A DNA stretch of 49,899 nt from Actinomadura kijaniata NBRC 14229. GTDB lineage: Bacteria; Actinomycetota; Actinomycetes; Streptosporangiales; Streptosporangiaceae. The position numbers were made by a program, and so were the translations under genes. The stretch spans positions 1 to 49,899 of the forward strand of contig NZ_BCQR01000084.1 in NCBI RefSeq assembly GCF_001552175.1. Direction: 5' to 3'. The first letter of the stretch is position 1; every line of letters begins with the position of its first letter. Below, piece by piece: positions 38,093 to 47,600 of this stretch. The notes under the pieces were generated by a model. The model saw only the letters and a program-made list of their open reading frames with translations, was not told the origin of the DNA and made no database searches.

Positions 38093-38569
38093 TCAGGAGC
38101 CGGTGCCCGCGGTGATGTCGAACGAGGCCGCCAGCAGGGCCAGGACGGGGAAGACGACGCGCGGCGGCATCCGGTAGGTGGCCCGTTCGGACTGCTCCAC
38201 CAGGCCCGCGGCCGCCAGGGCCTTCAGGTGGTGGTAGAGCTGCCCGGTCGAGCCCAGGTTCAGCTCGGCCTGCAGGTCCGTCACCGTGCGGGGGCCCGCC
38301 AGCAGCAGGCGCAGCAGTTCCAGGCGGGCGGGCTGGCCCGCCGCCTGGAGGACCGCCGCCAGCGGGGCCGACGGGGTCTCCAGCAGGGCGGCGGGGGAGC
38401 GGGACACCTGCCAGGCCCACTCGTAGCCGCCCAGGCGGGCCTCGCCGCCGTAGGTGACGTGGCCCGACTCGTCCGGCTCGGCGGGCGCGGGCGGGGGAGA
38501 GCCCTGGAGGCGTCGTTCCAGCTCCGCGACGCGGGCCTCCAGGGCGGTCAGCCGTTCCTCGGTGCTCAG
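38093..38569 (-). CDS. ArsR-type winged-helix regulator with a CTG start
   Basis: This 158-residue regulator opens with a coiled coil (STEERLTALEARVAELERRLQ). It then has YGGEARLGGYEWAWQVSRSPAALL and the winged helix LAAVLQAAGQPARLELLRLLLAGPRTVTDLQAELNLGSTGQLYHHLKALAAAGLVEQ. Related streptomycete proteins begin MSTEERL, so the CTG at 38569 in CTGAGCACC is the equivalent start. It overlaps the TGA of the upstream serine hydrolase gene (CTGA), a four-base coupling like ATGA. No metal-binding cysteines of classical ArsR are seen. It probably controls its own operon through the palindromes at 39717-39744. Confidence 0.72.
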   Translation of the reverse strand: MSTEERLTALEARVAELERRLQGSPPPAPAEPDESGHVTYGGEARLGGYEWAWQVSRSPAALLETPSAPLAAVLQAAGQPARLELLRLLLAGPRTVTDLQAELNLGSTGQLYHHLKALAAAGLVEQSERATYRMPPRVVFPVLALLAASFDITAGTGS

Positions 38570-39696
38570 GATGGTGCCTTTCGTCGGGTCAGGGCCGTGC
38601 GGACCCGCTCCGGGTAGCCCGGGGTGTCCGACAGTTTGATGACGAACTGCTGGTGAGCGTAACTCCGCAACGCCTCGAACCAGAGCGCGGGTGGCATGCG
38701 CCGCATGCTGAGGACCGTGACGCGGACCGTCCCGTCCGCGGCGACGGTGTAGACCGCCTCGGCGAGGACGCCGGGGAGCGAGCCGCCCTTGGCCCCCATG
38801 CGGACGATCCGGTCGTTCAGCGGGCCCCGGCGCGTCGGCCACTCCAGGTGGCGGCGGGCCACGGCCGACGCCTTGGCGGAGACCAGCCTTCCCGTCGCGA
38901 TGCGGCCCATGAGACCGGCCAGGGTCGCCGGGGCGATCGGCTCGGTCGTCTCGGTCCAGGCCGCCTGCACGTCGATCCCGGGCAGCGTGGTCGGGGGCCG
39001 CCGGTGGACGGTGTAGTCGCGCATGCAGCGCTCGGCACGGGCACGGCGTTCCCGGGCGGGGAGGGCCGCCAGCCTCCGGATGCCGTCCAGGGAGTCGAAC
39101 TCGCCGTTGCCGCAGGGGCCGAAGGCCAGCAGCATCTGCCCGCCCAGGGAGGGGATCGCGGCCGGCGGCCTGCCGCCGAGGGCCGCCGCCCTGAGCAGGG
39201 CCCGCTCGCCCAGGCGGTGGCGCAGGTAGTCGGTGGCCGCGTTGTCGCTGTACTCGATCATCGCGGTGACCAGCTGACCGAGGGTGGCGGTGCGCCCGAT
39301 GCCGAGCTCCTTCACCGCCCGCGGGTGCGCGCCGCCGTCGGTGCCCGGGATGTAGTACGCCTCCCAGGCGCGGAGGCTGACGCGTTCGGCGGGGTCCAGG
39401 CGGCCGCGGGCGACCGCCGTCGCGTAGGCCGCCAGATGGACGATCTTGATCGCGGAGGCCACGGGCGCCGGGGCGCCGCCCCGGTGGGCGACTTCCGGCG
39501 GGCGGCCCGGACGGTAGGTGACCAGGGATGTGTCCCCGGGGTGCGCCGTCAGGTGGCGGAGGACGTCCTCGGCGGTGCCGAAGTCCTCGGTCGCGCCGGC
39601 GGGGCCGGTGGTGTCGGCGGCGTGCACGGTCTGCTGGTGGGCTGCGCAGCCGGTGGCCAGAACGGTGGCCAGGGCCGCGGCGAGGAAGCGCCTCAT
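38566..39696 (-). CDS. Lipoprotein serine hydrolase, class A beta-lactamase-like
   Basis: This 376-residue protein has a lipoprotein signal ending in LATGC (Cys17). Penicillin-binding-fold motifs follow: SxxK at Ser81-Ala-Ile-Lys84, SDN at 150-152 (YSDNAATDYL), and KGG near the C terminus (RMGAKGGSLPG) where beta-lactamases have KTG. Class A Glu166 could be in the segment after SDN but is not clear, so it may be a penicillin-binding-like esterase or a carboxypeptidase rather than a true beta-lactamase. The ATG at 39696 begins the signal peptide. The ArsR gene overlaps its stop (CTGA), suggesting a regulated operon responding to cell-wall stress or an organic ligand. Confidence 0.8.
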   Translation of the reverse strand: MRRFLAAALATVLATGCAAHQQTVHAADTTGPAGATEDFGTAEDVLRHLTAHPGDTSLVTYRPGRPPEVAHRGGAPAPVASAIKIVHLAAYATAVARGRLDPAERVSLRAWEAYYIPGTDGGAHPRAVKELGIGRTATLGQLVTAMIEYSDNAATDYLRHRLGERALLRAAALGGRPPAAIPSLGGQMLLAFGPCGNGEFDSLDGIRRLAALPARERRARAERCMRDYTVHRRPPTTLPGIDVQAAWTETTEPIAPATLAGLMGRIATGRLVSAKASAVARRHLEWPTRRGPLNDRIVRMGAKGGSLPGVLAEAVYTVAADGTVRVTVLSMRRMPPALWFEALRSYAHQQFVIKLSDTPGYPERVRTALTRRKAPS

Positions 39697-39716
39697 GGCG
39701 GCACTGTATCCGGAAA

Positions 39717-39744
39717 TCCGTAATTACGGAATCTCTTAATTCCG
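39717..39744. promoter_or_regulatory. Overlapping palindromes before the hydrolase-arsR operon
   Basis: TCCGTAATTACGGA (39717-39730) is a perfect 14-bp palindrome. It overlaps a second dyad, CGGAAT-N6-ATTCCG (39727-39744). The AT-rich centres contrast with the flanking GC. The site lies 21-48 bases upstream of the hydrolase start, in the promoter, and is a candidate site for the ArsR-type protein encoded in the same operon. Confidence 0.55.
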
Positions 39745-39836
39745 GAGGGTCGCCAAATCACCGCAAAGTGTTGCGAGCGCGCGCGTCCCCGGGAACGTCG
39801 CCGGGTAGCAACCCTGCATCGCATCGGGGAGGGGAC

Positions 39837-40424
39837 ATGGCCGAGACTCCGTTCGAGCCGTTCTTCGACGGTGGGTCCGCCGAGCCCCGGCGCGAGCGCA
39901 GCCTGGGACCCCGTTACGGGCGGTCGTTCCGGTGCCGCTCGGCCGCGCGGCGCGACCTCTGCGCCGAACGGTTCATCGCCCTGCACGAGGCCGCCGCCGA
40001 CGACCCGGCGGCGGACCTCCGCCGGGTGTGGGGCGGGGGACTGCTCACGGCGGCGGGGGCCGGAGGGCTGGCCGCCCTCGTGGCGGTGATCGCGCGGGGC
40101 ACCGCCGAGCTGCCCTTCCCCGCCTTCCTCACCGCGGAGGCCGGGCCCGGGGCGGCGGGGTTCGCCTACGGGGTGTGCGCGACCGCGGCCACCCTGCAGG
40201 CCACCGCGCTGCTGCACGTGCTGCTGACCACGGCGGCGCGCCCGGTGCGGGCGTTCTGCTGGATCGGCGGGATCGTCGTCGTGCTGCTGACGCTGCTGCC
40301 GCTCACGCTGCACGCGCCGCTCGACGCCGTGCTGCTCACCTCGGGGATCAACGCGGTCGGCGGATCCGGCGTCGTCGCGCTGCTGGCCGCCGTGGCGCGC
40401 GCCGCGCGGGACGGGTTCCCCTAA
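39837..40424 (+). CDS. DUF6069-like membrane protein
   Basis: This 195-residue protein has a charged N-terminal region of about 60 residues. Four hydrophobic segments follow: GGLLTAAGAGGLAALVAVIARG, GFAYGVCATAATLQATALLHVLLTTAA, FCWIGGIVVVLLTLLPLTL and LTSGINAVGGSGVVALLAAVA. The spacing resembles actinobacterial DUF6069 proteins, a small four-helix family of unknown role. ATG 39837 follows GGGGAGGGG. It converges with the next minus-strand gene, their stop codons overlapping by three bases. Confidence 0.65.
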   Translation: MAETPFEPFFDGGSAEPRRERSLGPRYGRSFRCRSAARRDLCAERFIALHEAAADDPAADLRRVWGGGLLTAAGAGGLAALVAVIARGTAELPFPAFLTAEAGPGAAGFAYGVCATAATLQATALLHVLLTTAARPVRAFCWIGGIVVVLLTLLPLTLHAPLDAVLLTSGINAVGGSGVVALLAAVARAARDGFP

Positions 40425-41191
40425 CGGCCCACGCTGATCGTCAGGGGCTCGGGCGCGCGGGCCGTGCTGACCCGGACCGGGACCAGGCGGCGGCGGACGT
40501 GCAGCTCCACCGGGTCGGCGGGGGCGAAGACCAGCAGGTCGCGGTGCATCCCGGCGAAACCCAGGACCAGGTGGGCCGCCCAGGTGCCGCGGGGCAGCGG
40601 GTCGTCGACGAACGCGCGGGTCAGCGGGACCGCCGCGGTGTAGTCCAGCCGGTCCGGGCCCGCCTCCAGCATCGCGATCACCTCGTAGGTCGCGCCCCCG
40701 CGCTCGTGCAGCACCAGCGTCGCCGAGACCGGCGTCTCGGCGGCGGGCACGGCGAGGTGGCCGCGCACGACCAGCTCCTCGTCGTCGGCGTTCCAGGCGA
40801 GCGCGTCGGCCGTGGTCGACCCGGCGGGATGGGGCGCGCCGCCGACGTCCAGCGCCAGCCCGCCGCCCCGGAGGGCGAAGTAGGCGATCACCATGGTCGA
40901 GTCCGGCAGGAACCGGCGCCGCGGCATGCTGTCCAGACCGGGGTGGTAGGCGAGCGGCGCGGTGGCGGAGCCGGTGCGCAGGGACACGTCCCACAGGCCC
41001 CGGGGGAGGGCGTCGGCCGCGACGGCCGCGGCGAACCCGGCGTCCCGGACCTCGGCGGGCAGCTCGTGGACGCGGTCGCCGTCGCGTTCGCGCAGGACCA
41101 GCCCGGCGTCCGTGGCGGGTCCGGGCAGCGTGCCCCGCAGCCGCAGCGTGGTCCCGTCCCAGCGCACCTCGTCCAGAAGCGGATCGGACAT
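40421..41191 (-). CDS. Hypothetical beta-rich protein with a repeated domain
   Basis: This 256-residue protein appears to hold two related beta-sandwich-like halves. VRWDGTTLRLRGTLPGPATDAGLVLRERDGDRVHELPAEVRDAGFAAAVAADALPRGLWDVSLRTG in the first half parallels WNADDEELVVRGHLAVPAAETPVSATLVLHERGG...DPLPRGTWAAHLVLGF in the second. Both halves share the pattern (V/L)RGxL, LVLxER, and LPRGxWxxxL. I recall similar domains beside glycosyltransferases and wall-polymer genes in actinomycetes, but none is adjacent here. No signal peptide is present. The ATG at 41191 is the clean start. Confidence 0.6.
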   Translation of the reverse strand: MSDPLLDEVRWDGTTLRLRGTLPGPATDAGLVLRERDGDRVHELPAEVRDAGFAAAVAADALPRGLWDVSLRTGSATAPLAYHPGLDSMPRRRFLPDSTMVIAYFALRGGGLALDVGGAPHPAGSTTADALAWNADDEELVVRGHLAVPAAETPVSATLVLHERGGATYEVIAMLEAGPDRLDYTAAVPLTRAFVDDPLPRGTWAAHLVLGFAGMHRDLLVFAPADPVELHVRRRLVPVRVSTARAPEPLTISVGR

Positions 41192-41239
41192 CAGGCCCCC
41201 CTGCCTCGTCGTTTCCGCGGACCATCCTGCCGCACAAGA

Positions 41240-42964
41240 TCAGGAACGCGTGAAGCGGGGCAGCAGGTCGGCCAGGTCGAGCGCGCCCGAGCCGACCGCG
41301 GCGTACAGCTGGTCGACGTCGGCGTAGCCCAGGGCGCGGGCCACCGCCAGGGAGTCGCCGTGCGCCTCGGCCGACAGCAGGTCGACCCGGCCCGCCAGGG
41401 CGCGGACCAGGCGGCCGCGGCCGGTCTCGGCCGCCTCCTCGGCGCGGCGCCGGGCCAGCCACCGCTGGACGTGGACGCGCGCGGGGGCGGTCACCGCGAA
41501 CGACAGCCACTCCTCGGAGGGGACGCCCTCGGGGTCGGTGAGGACCTCCACCACGTTCCCGCTGCGCAGCTCCGCCGACAGCGGGACCAGCCGCCCGTTG
41601 ACCAGGGCGCCGATGCAGTGGCCGCCGGTGGCGGCGCCCAGCGCGTAGGCGAAGTCCAGCGCGGTCGCCCCGTCCGGCAGCGTGATCACCTCGCCGGTCG
41701 GGGTGAACACCGCGACGCTGCCCTCCGCCAGGTCGGCGCGCAGGCCGTCCAGGAACTCCGCCGACGGGACGCCCGACTGCCAGGCCAGCAGGCGGCTCAG
41801 CCACACCAGGTCGCGCCGCCCGGCCACGGTGCTGGTCGCCTCGTCGGGCGCGGACCGGATGTGCGCGACGATCCCGTACTCGGCGACCGGATGCATGTCC
41901 CGGCTGCGGATGATGACCTCGATCGGGTCGCCGTCCGGGGTGATCACGCGGGTGTGCAGCGACCGGTACATGTTGTACTTCGGCAGCGCAATGAAGTCGC
42001 GGACCTGGCCGGGGATCGGGTGCATCGCCGCGTGGACCGCGCCGAGCGCGACGTAGCACTCCTGCTCGGCGCCGTCCACCACCAGCAGCAGCCGCGCCGC
42101 CTCGCAGGGGCGCAGCCCGGTCACGTCCCCGTCCAGGGCCCGGTGCACCGCGTACAGGTGCGAGGGGCGGATCTCGACGCGCCCGGTGACCCCGTGCTCG
42201 GCCAGCGAGGCGCGGACGAGCCGCCGCGCGGGGGCGAACGCGGCCGGCGCCCCGCGCAGCGCCAGGGTCACGGCCCGCTCGGTGGCGGCGTGGGCGGCCG
42301 GGTCGGCGGCGGCGAACGCCAGGTCGTCCATCTCCCGCTTCAGCACGTGGATGCCCAGCCGCTCGGCGAACGGCACCAGCAGCTCGTGCGACGCCTTGGC
42401 GATGCGCGCGCGCTTGTGCGGCGGCTGGAAGCCCAGGGTGCGCAGGTTGTGCAGCCGGTCCGCCAGCTTGATCACCAGGACGCGCAGATCGTCCGCCGCC
42501 GCCAGCAGGATCTTGCGGAACGTCTCGGCCTCGGCGCGCTCGCCCCACCGCTTCCCGTCCAGCTTGGTGACCCCGTCCACCAGCACCGCGACCCGCTCGC
42601 CGAAGTCGGAGCGGACCTCGCCGAGCGTGTAGGGGGTGTCCTCGACGGTGTCGTGCAGCAGCGCCGCCACCAGCGTGGTGGTGTCCATCCCCATCTCCGC
42701 CAGGATCATCGCGACCGCGAGCGGATGGGTGATGTAGGGCGCGCCCGACTTGCGGCGCTGGTCCCGGTGCAGGCGCTCGGCGACCTCGTAGCCGCGCAGC
42801 AGCGCGGCCTCGTCGGCGCCGGGGTAGGCGGCGCGGTGCGCGGCCAGCAGCGGCGCGACGGCGGGGCGGACCGGGTCGGGGGCGCGGCGGCGTAGTGGGA
42901 GCCGGCGGCGGGTGACCGGAACGGTCACCCCCCGAGGTGCGCCTGCCGGATTGAGGGTCGCCAT
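41240..42964 (-). CDS. RelA/SpoT homologue with degraded synthetase site
   Basis: The 574-residue protein has a conserved (p)ppGpp hydrolase HD domain: His80, then HDTVED with His104, Asp105, Glu108 and Asp109 around residues 70-115. A synthetase-like domain follows at about 260-370, and then a TGS domain (VAVFTPTGEVITLPDGATALDFAYALG). In the synthetase part the usual RPKHYYSIY is RPSHLYAVH and the catalytic Asp of (Y/F)DLxxxR is replaced (GLRPCEAARLLLV), so synthesis is probably lost; IALPKYNMYRSLHT is kept. There is no C-terminal ACT domain. It looks like a second RSH (RshA-like) acting mainly as a hydrolase. ATG 42964 is used; GTG 42973 is possible. Confidence 0.85.
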   Translation of the reverse strand: MATLNPAGAPRGVTVPVTRRRLPLRRRAPDPVRPAVAPLLAAHRAAYPGADEAALLRGYEVAERLHRDQRRKSGAPYITHPLAVAMILAEMGMDTTTLVAALLHDTVEDTPYTLGEVRSDFGERVAVLVDGVTKLDGKRWGERAEAETFRKILLAAADDLRVLVIKLADRLHNLRTLGFQPPHKRARIAKASHELLVPFAERLGIHVLKREMDDLAFAAADPAAHAATERAVTLALRGAPAAFAPARRLVRASLAEHGVTGRVEIRPSHLYAVHRALDGDVTGLRPCEAARLLLVVDGAEQECYVALGAVHAAMHPIPGQVRDFIALPKYNMYRSLHTRVITPDGDPIEVIIRSRDMHPVAEYGIVAHIRSAPDEATSTVAGRRDLVWLSRLLAWQSGVPSAEFLDGLRADLAEGSVAVFTPTGEVITLPDGATALDFAYALGAATGGHCIGALVNGRLVPLSAELRSGNVVEVLTDPEGVPSEEWLSFAVTAPARVHVQRWLARRRAEEAAETGRGRLVRALAGRVDLLSAEAHGDSLAVARALGYADVDQLYAAVGSGALDLADLLPRFTRS

Positions 42965-43137
42965 CACGCCCACCTGCCCGCCTGACCGGTAGCACCGCTG
43001 CTACTGGCTGTAATCACCATTATGCGCGACGCCCCCGGCGGCGCGCGAGCCGGGCCCGCGACCCCGACCGCCCGGTCATCCCGGGCGATGACCATTCCCG
43101 GCCATACCGGCGTTCGGACGGCTATTTAACACGTACT

Positions 43138-43151
43138 TCACAGGGCTGTGA
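43138..43151. promoter_or_regulatory. TCACAG-GG-CTGTGA dyad
   Basis: A perfect 6-bp inverted repeat lies 98 bases before the PHA-synthase-like start and in the region shared with the divergent RSH gene. It could bind a regulator; the arms resemble CRP half-sites but in the reverse orientation. Confidence 0.3.
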
Positions 43152-43184
43152 TATTGGTCTCAACCCGCCCGGCATGGGAAAGTC

Positions 43185-43213
43185 TTGTACAAGCCAGACC
43201 GGCTTTGGACAAT
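43185..43213 (+). promoter_or_regulatory. Sigma-70-like promoter for the PHA-synthase-like gene
   Basis: TTGTAC (43185-43190) and GACAAT (43208-43213) are 17 bases apart. The predicted start would leave a leader of about 16 bases before ATG 43236. TTGTACAA itself is palindromic. Confidence 0.5.
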
Positions 43214-43235
43214 ACGGCACTCACCGGTTCCCTGA

Positions 43236-44360
43236 ATGGAGATGGATAATAACGAAATGATTCTCTTCCCCCGCAACCTGCGCGACGCCGCGTCCAACGC
43301 CGCCCACCTGCTGGTGTACGGCCACATCGCCGACCTGCGCCCGATGCCGACCTCGCTCGTCGACGACGGGCCCAAGCGTTCGGTCTACCGCTACCGGTCC
43401 CCCGAGGGCGTCGTCCCGGCCGGGCCGCCGGTGCTGTTCGTGCCGCCGCTGGCGGCCCCGGCCCGCTGCTACGACCTGCGCCGGGGATGCAGCCTGGCCG
43501 AGCACGTGGTGACCGCCGGGCGGCGCAGCTACCTGCTGGACTACGGGCCGATCGGGTTCGCCGACCGTGACCTGGGCTTCGCCGAGTGGGTGGGGGAGGT
43601 GCTGCCCGGCGCGATCCGCGCGGTCAGCCGGGACGCCGGGGGACAGCCGGTCCAGCTGGTCGGCTGGTGCCTGGGCGGGATCTTCTCGCTGCTGGCGGCC
43701 GCGGCCGATCCGGGGCTGCCGATCGCCTCGGTCGCCGCGATCGCCACCCCGGTCGACACGCGGCGGATCGGCCTGGTCGCGCCGCTGCGGCCGATCGCCC
43801 GGCTCACCGGGGGCAGGGAGGCCGACGTGGTGAACGCGGTGTTCGGGGGACTGCCGCAGCCACTGGTCAAACGCGCCTACCAGCTCGTCGGGCTGGACAA
43901 ATACCTGCTGCGCCCTTACAAGGTGCTGACCAACCTTGACAACGCCGAGTTCCTTGCGCAGATCGAGGCGGTTGATAATTTCACCAACTCGATGCTGGCG
44001 TACCCCGGCCGCACCGTCGCGCAGATTTATCGCGACCTTTTCCGGAACAACGCGCTGACCGGGGACGGCATCGACGTCGGCGGCGAGCGGATCCGGCTAC
44101 GGGACGTGAAGGTGCCGGTTCTGGCCATCGCGGGGCGGGGCGACGGCGTGGCCCCGGTCGCGGCGGTGCGGCCGCTCATCCGGCTGCTGGAGAACGCCCC
44201 CGAGGTGCGCTTCAAGGTCGCGGCGGGCGGGCACCTGGGGGTGCTGACCGGCCGGTCGGCGACGCGCACGACCTGGCGGCACCTGGACGCGTGGCTGGAC
44301 GAGGGCACCGTCCGGCACGGCATCCGCCCGCAGCGCCGCGAGGTCCTCGCCGAGATATAG
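43236..44360 (+). CDS. PHA synthase-like alpha/beta hydrolase
   Basis: This 374-residue protein has the class III PHA-synthase/PhaC-like pattern. The lipase-type box GWCLGG places the nucleophile at Cys145. The acid is in VLAIAGRGDGVAP and the general base in AAGGHLGVLTGR. LLDYGPIGFADRDLGFAEWV precedes the box as in PhaC. Cys as nucleophile is characteristic of polymerising PhaC and differs from Ser esterases. However, the usual PhaE partner is not nearby, and such proteins also occur next to PUFA/polyketide synthases, as here. The start is ATG 43236, with ATG 43242 and 43257 possible. It may load or release the product of the downstream megasynthase; that is inference. Confidence 0.75.
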   Translation: MEMDNNEMILFPRNLRDAASNAAHLLVYGHIADLRPMPTSLVDDGPKRSVYRYRSPEGVVPAGPPVLFVPPLAAPARCYDLRRGCSLAEHVVTAGRRSYLLDYGPIGFADRDLGFAEWVGEVLPGAIRAVSRDAGGQPVQLVGWCLGGIFSLLAAAADPGLPIASVAAIATPVDTRRIGLVAPLRPIARLTGGREADVVNAVFGGLPQPLVKRAYQLVGLDKYLLRPYKVLTNLDNAEFLAQIEAVDNFTNSMLAYPGRTVAQIYRDLFRNNALTGDGIDVGGERIRLRDVKVPVLAIAGRGDGVAPVAAVRPLIRLLENAPEVRFKVAAGGHLGVLTGRSATRTTWRHLDAWLDEGTVRHGIRPQRREVLAEI

Positions 44361-44651
44361 GCACCGGCGCCTGGAGTGGATCAAGGCCCGCCGCCGTCCG
44401 GGTCAAGGAAGCCTCCAGGAAGCCTCTGGAGTCCCCCGCGATGAGCGTGCTCCCTGGTGTGTCGCCTCCGTGGTCGGAGAGTCGCCGACCGTAGTGTTGC
44501 GCAGCGTCGCGGGCCCCGGCCCGCGCTCCAGGGTTTCGCCCGCCGCCCGCCGGACCCGTCCCCCAAGGGGGTACGGCGGGCGCGGGCCAGGGTTTCGAGC
44601 CGCGCGGCGGAACGGGTCAACCACCGCGCGGGACGTCGGGGGGCAGGGTCA
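44361..44651. other. 290-base gap before the megasynthase gene
   Basis: No gene or clear promoter is recognised. GGAAGCCTC is repeated in tandem near 44406-44426, and CCAGGGTTTCG occurs twice near 44529 and 44588. The repeated motifs have no assigned role. Confidence 0.4.
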
Positions 44652-47600
44652 ATGACGGCAGGGTCGGGCCGTACGGCTGTCGCGAACGGCACAGTCCGTG
44701 CCAGCGGCGCGGACGCGGCGAACGGCGCACTCCGGGCGGGTTTCCGAGGCCGCCCGCGCGCCGAGATCATCGGGGTCGGGCCGTTCGGTCGGCCCGCCCC
44801 GCACCTGACGGTCGCGGTCGCCCGGGCCGGGGGCCTCGGCGTGCTGGACCTCGGCACCGACGCGGCGTCCGCCCGCGCCGCGCTCGCCGACGTCGGGCGC
44901 TGGTGGAACGGCCCGTTCGGGGTCCGGGTGGCCGCCGGGTGCGCGCTGCGCCCGGAGGAGCTGCCCCCGGCCGTGGACACCGTCCTGGTCGACGCCGCCG
45001 CCCTCGACCCGTCCGGGGAGCCCTCCGGCACGGCCGGGCCGGACGAGCGGTACCCGGACGTCGTCGCGTTCGCGCGGGGCCGCCGCCTGCTGGTGGAGGT
45101 CGTGGACCCCGCCGAGGCCGTCGCCGCGCTGCGGGCGGGCGAACGCGTCGCCGCCGCGCACGGCGGGCCCGGCCTGCACGGGCTGGTCGCCCGGGGCTGC
45201 GAGGCGGGCGGCCGGGTCGGGGAGCTGACGACGTTCGTGCTGCTCCAGCACCTGCTGTCGGACCCGCGCGTGGACGTGCCGGTGGTGGCGGCGGGCGGCA
45301 TCGGCCCGCACACCGCCGCCGCGGCCGTCGCCGGCGGCGCGGCGGGCGTGCTGCTGGACACGCAGCTGGCGCTGGTCCGGGAGACGGACCTGCCCGCCGA
45401 CGTGGCCGCCGCGCTGCGCGCCATGGACGGCGGCGAGACCCGCGTGGTCGAGGACGCCGACGGCCTGCGGTACCGCGTCTACACCCGTCCCGACCTGCCG
45501 GAGCCGGAGCTGGCCGGTCTGGACGCCGCCGCGGCCGCCGCCCGGCTGGGCGCCTCGGGGCTGCGGTCGCGGCTGCTGCCGGTCGGGCAGGACGGGGCGC
45601 TGGCCGCCGCGCTCGCCGACCGGTACAAGACCGCCGGGGGCGTCGTGCAGGCGGTCCGCGAGCAGATCGCCGCGAGCCTGCGCGCCGCCGTGCGCGCCGA
45701 GCCGCTGTCGCCGCGCGACAACCCGCCCGGCGCGGCCATCAGCCGGGACTACCCGGTCGTGCAGGGCCCGATGACGCGGGTCAGCGACCGGTCGGCGTTC
45801 GCCGCCGCCGTCGCGCAGGAGGGCGGGCTGCCGTTCCTGGCGCTGGCGCTGATGGGCGGCCGGGAGGTCCGCGAGCTGCTGACCGAGACCGCCGACCGGC
45901 TCGGCGACCGGCCGTGGGGCGTGGGCGTGCTGGGGTTCGCGCCGCCGGAGCTGCGCGAGGAGCAGCTGGCGGCGGTGCTGGCGGTGCGGCCGCCGTACGC
46001 GCTGATCGCGGGCGGGCGGCCGTCGCAGGCCGCGCCGCTGGAGGAGGCCGGGATCGCCACCTACCTGCACGTGCCGTCGCCGGGACTGCTGGAGCGGTTC
46101 CTGGCCGAGGGCGCGCGCCGGTTCGTGTTCGAGGGCATGGAGTGCGGCGGCCACGTCGGGCCGCGCGCCAGCTTCCCGCTCTGGGAGGCGCAGGTCCAGC
46201 GGCTGCTGGACTTCGCCGACGCCCACCCCGGGGCGGCCGCCGGGATGTCGGTGCTGTTCGCGGGCGGCGTCCACGACGAGCGCTCCGGCGCGATGGTCGC
46301 GGCGCTGGCCGGGCCGCTGGCCGAGCGCGGCGCCGACGTCCGCGTGCTGATGGGCACCGCCTACCTGTTCACCTACGAGGCCGTCGCGGCGGGCGCGATC
46401 CTGCCGGGCTTCCAGCGCGCCGCCGTCGAGTGCGACGGGACCGCGCTGCTGGAGACCTCGCCGGGGCTCGCCACCCGGTGCGCGCGGACCCCGTACGTGG
46501 AGGCGTTCGAGCGGACCCGCCGCGAGCTGGAGGAGGCGGGCGCCCCGCGCCAGGAGATGTGGGCCCGGCTGGAGGAGCTGAACCTCGGGCGGCTGCGCGT
46601 CGCCAGCAAGGGCCTGCGCCGCGCCGGGACCGACGGCGCCGACGGGGTTGGCGGGGCCGACGGGGCCGACGGGGCCGGGGACGCGCTGGAGACCGTCGGG
46701 CCCGAGGAGCAGCACCGCGAGGGCATGTACATGATCGGGCAGGTCGCGGCGCTGCGGTCGGCCACCACCAGCATCACCGGCCTGCACGAGCAGGTCACCA
46801 CCGGCGCGACCTGCTTCCTGGCCGCCCGCGCCGCCGCGCTCGGCGTGGCCGCCGGGGACGACGGGCCCGCCGCCCGGTACTCGGCGGAGGCCGCGCCGCT
46901 GGACATCGCGATCGTCGGGATGGACTGCGTGTTCCCCGGCGCCCGCGACGCCGACGAGTACTGGGCCGCGATCGTCGCGGGCCGGGACGCCGTCACCGAG
47001 GTCCCCGCCGACCGCTGGGACGCCGGGGTCTACTACGACCCGGCCGCCACGCGCGACGGCGCGGGGGAGCGGACGCCGTCCAAGTGGGGCGGGTTCCTGC
47101 CGGACGTCCCGTTCGACGCGCTCGCCTACGGGCTCCCGCCCAACTCCCTGTCCAGCGTCGAGCCGGTGCAGCTGCTCGCGCTGGAGGTCGCGGCGCGGGC
47201 GCTGCGGGACGCCGGGTACGAGGACCGGCCGTTCGACCGCTCGCGGACCTCGGTGTTCTTCGGTGTCGAGGGCGGAACGGACCTGGGCGCCGCCTACAGC
47301 GCCCGCGCGCTCCTGCCGGGCTACTACGGCCGGGTCCCCGAGGGGCTGGACGAGCAGCTCCCCCGGCTGACCGAGGACTCCTTCCCCGGCGTGCTCACCA
47401 ACGTCATCGCCGGGCGCATCGCCAACCGCCTCGACCTCGGCGGCGCGAACTACACCGTGGACGCCGCCTGCGCCGCGTCGCTGGCCGCGCTCGACGCCGC
47501 CTGCAAGGAACTGGTCACCGGCACCAGCGACATGGTGCTGTGCGGCGGCGCGGACGTGCACAACGGCATCTACGACTACCTGCTGTTCTCCTCGGTGCAG

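Noticed and set aside
39693..42995. Open frame of 1100 codons on the minus strand, covering three genes in another frame
   Set aside because: The RSH and hypothetical proteins occupy a different frame with clear domain motifs, while this one is Arg/Ala low-complexity sequence.
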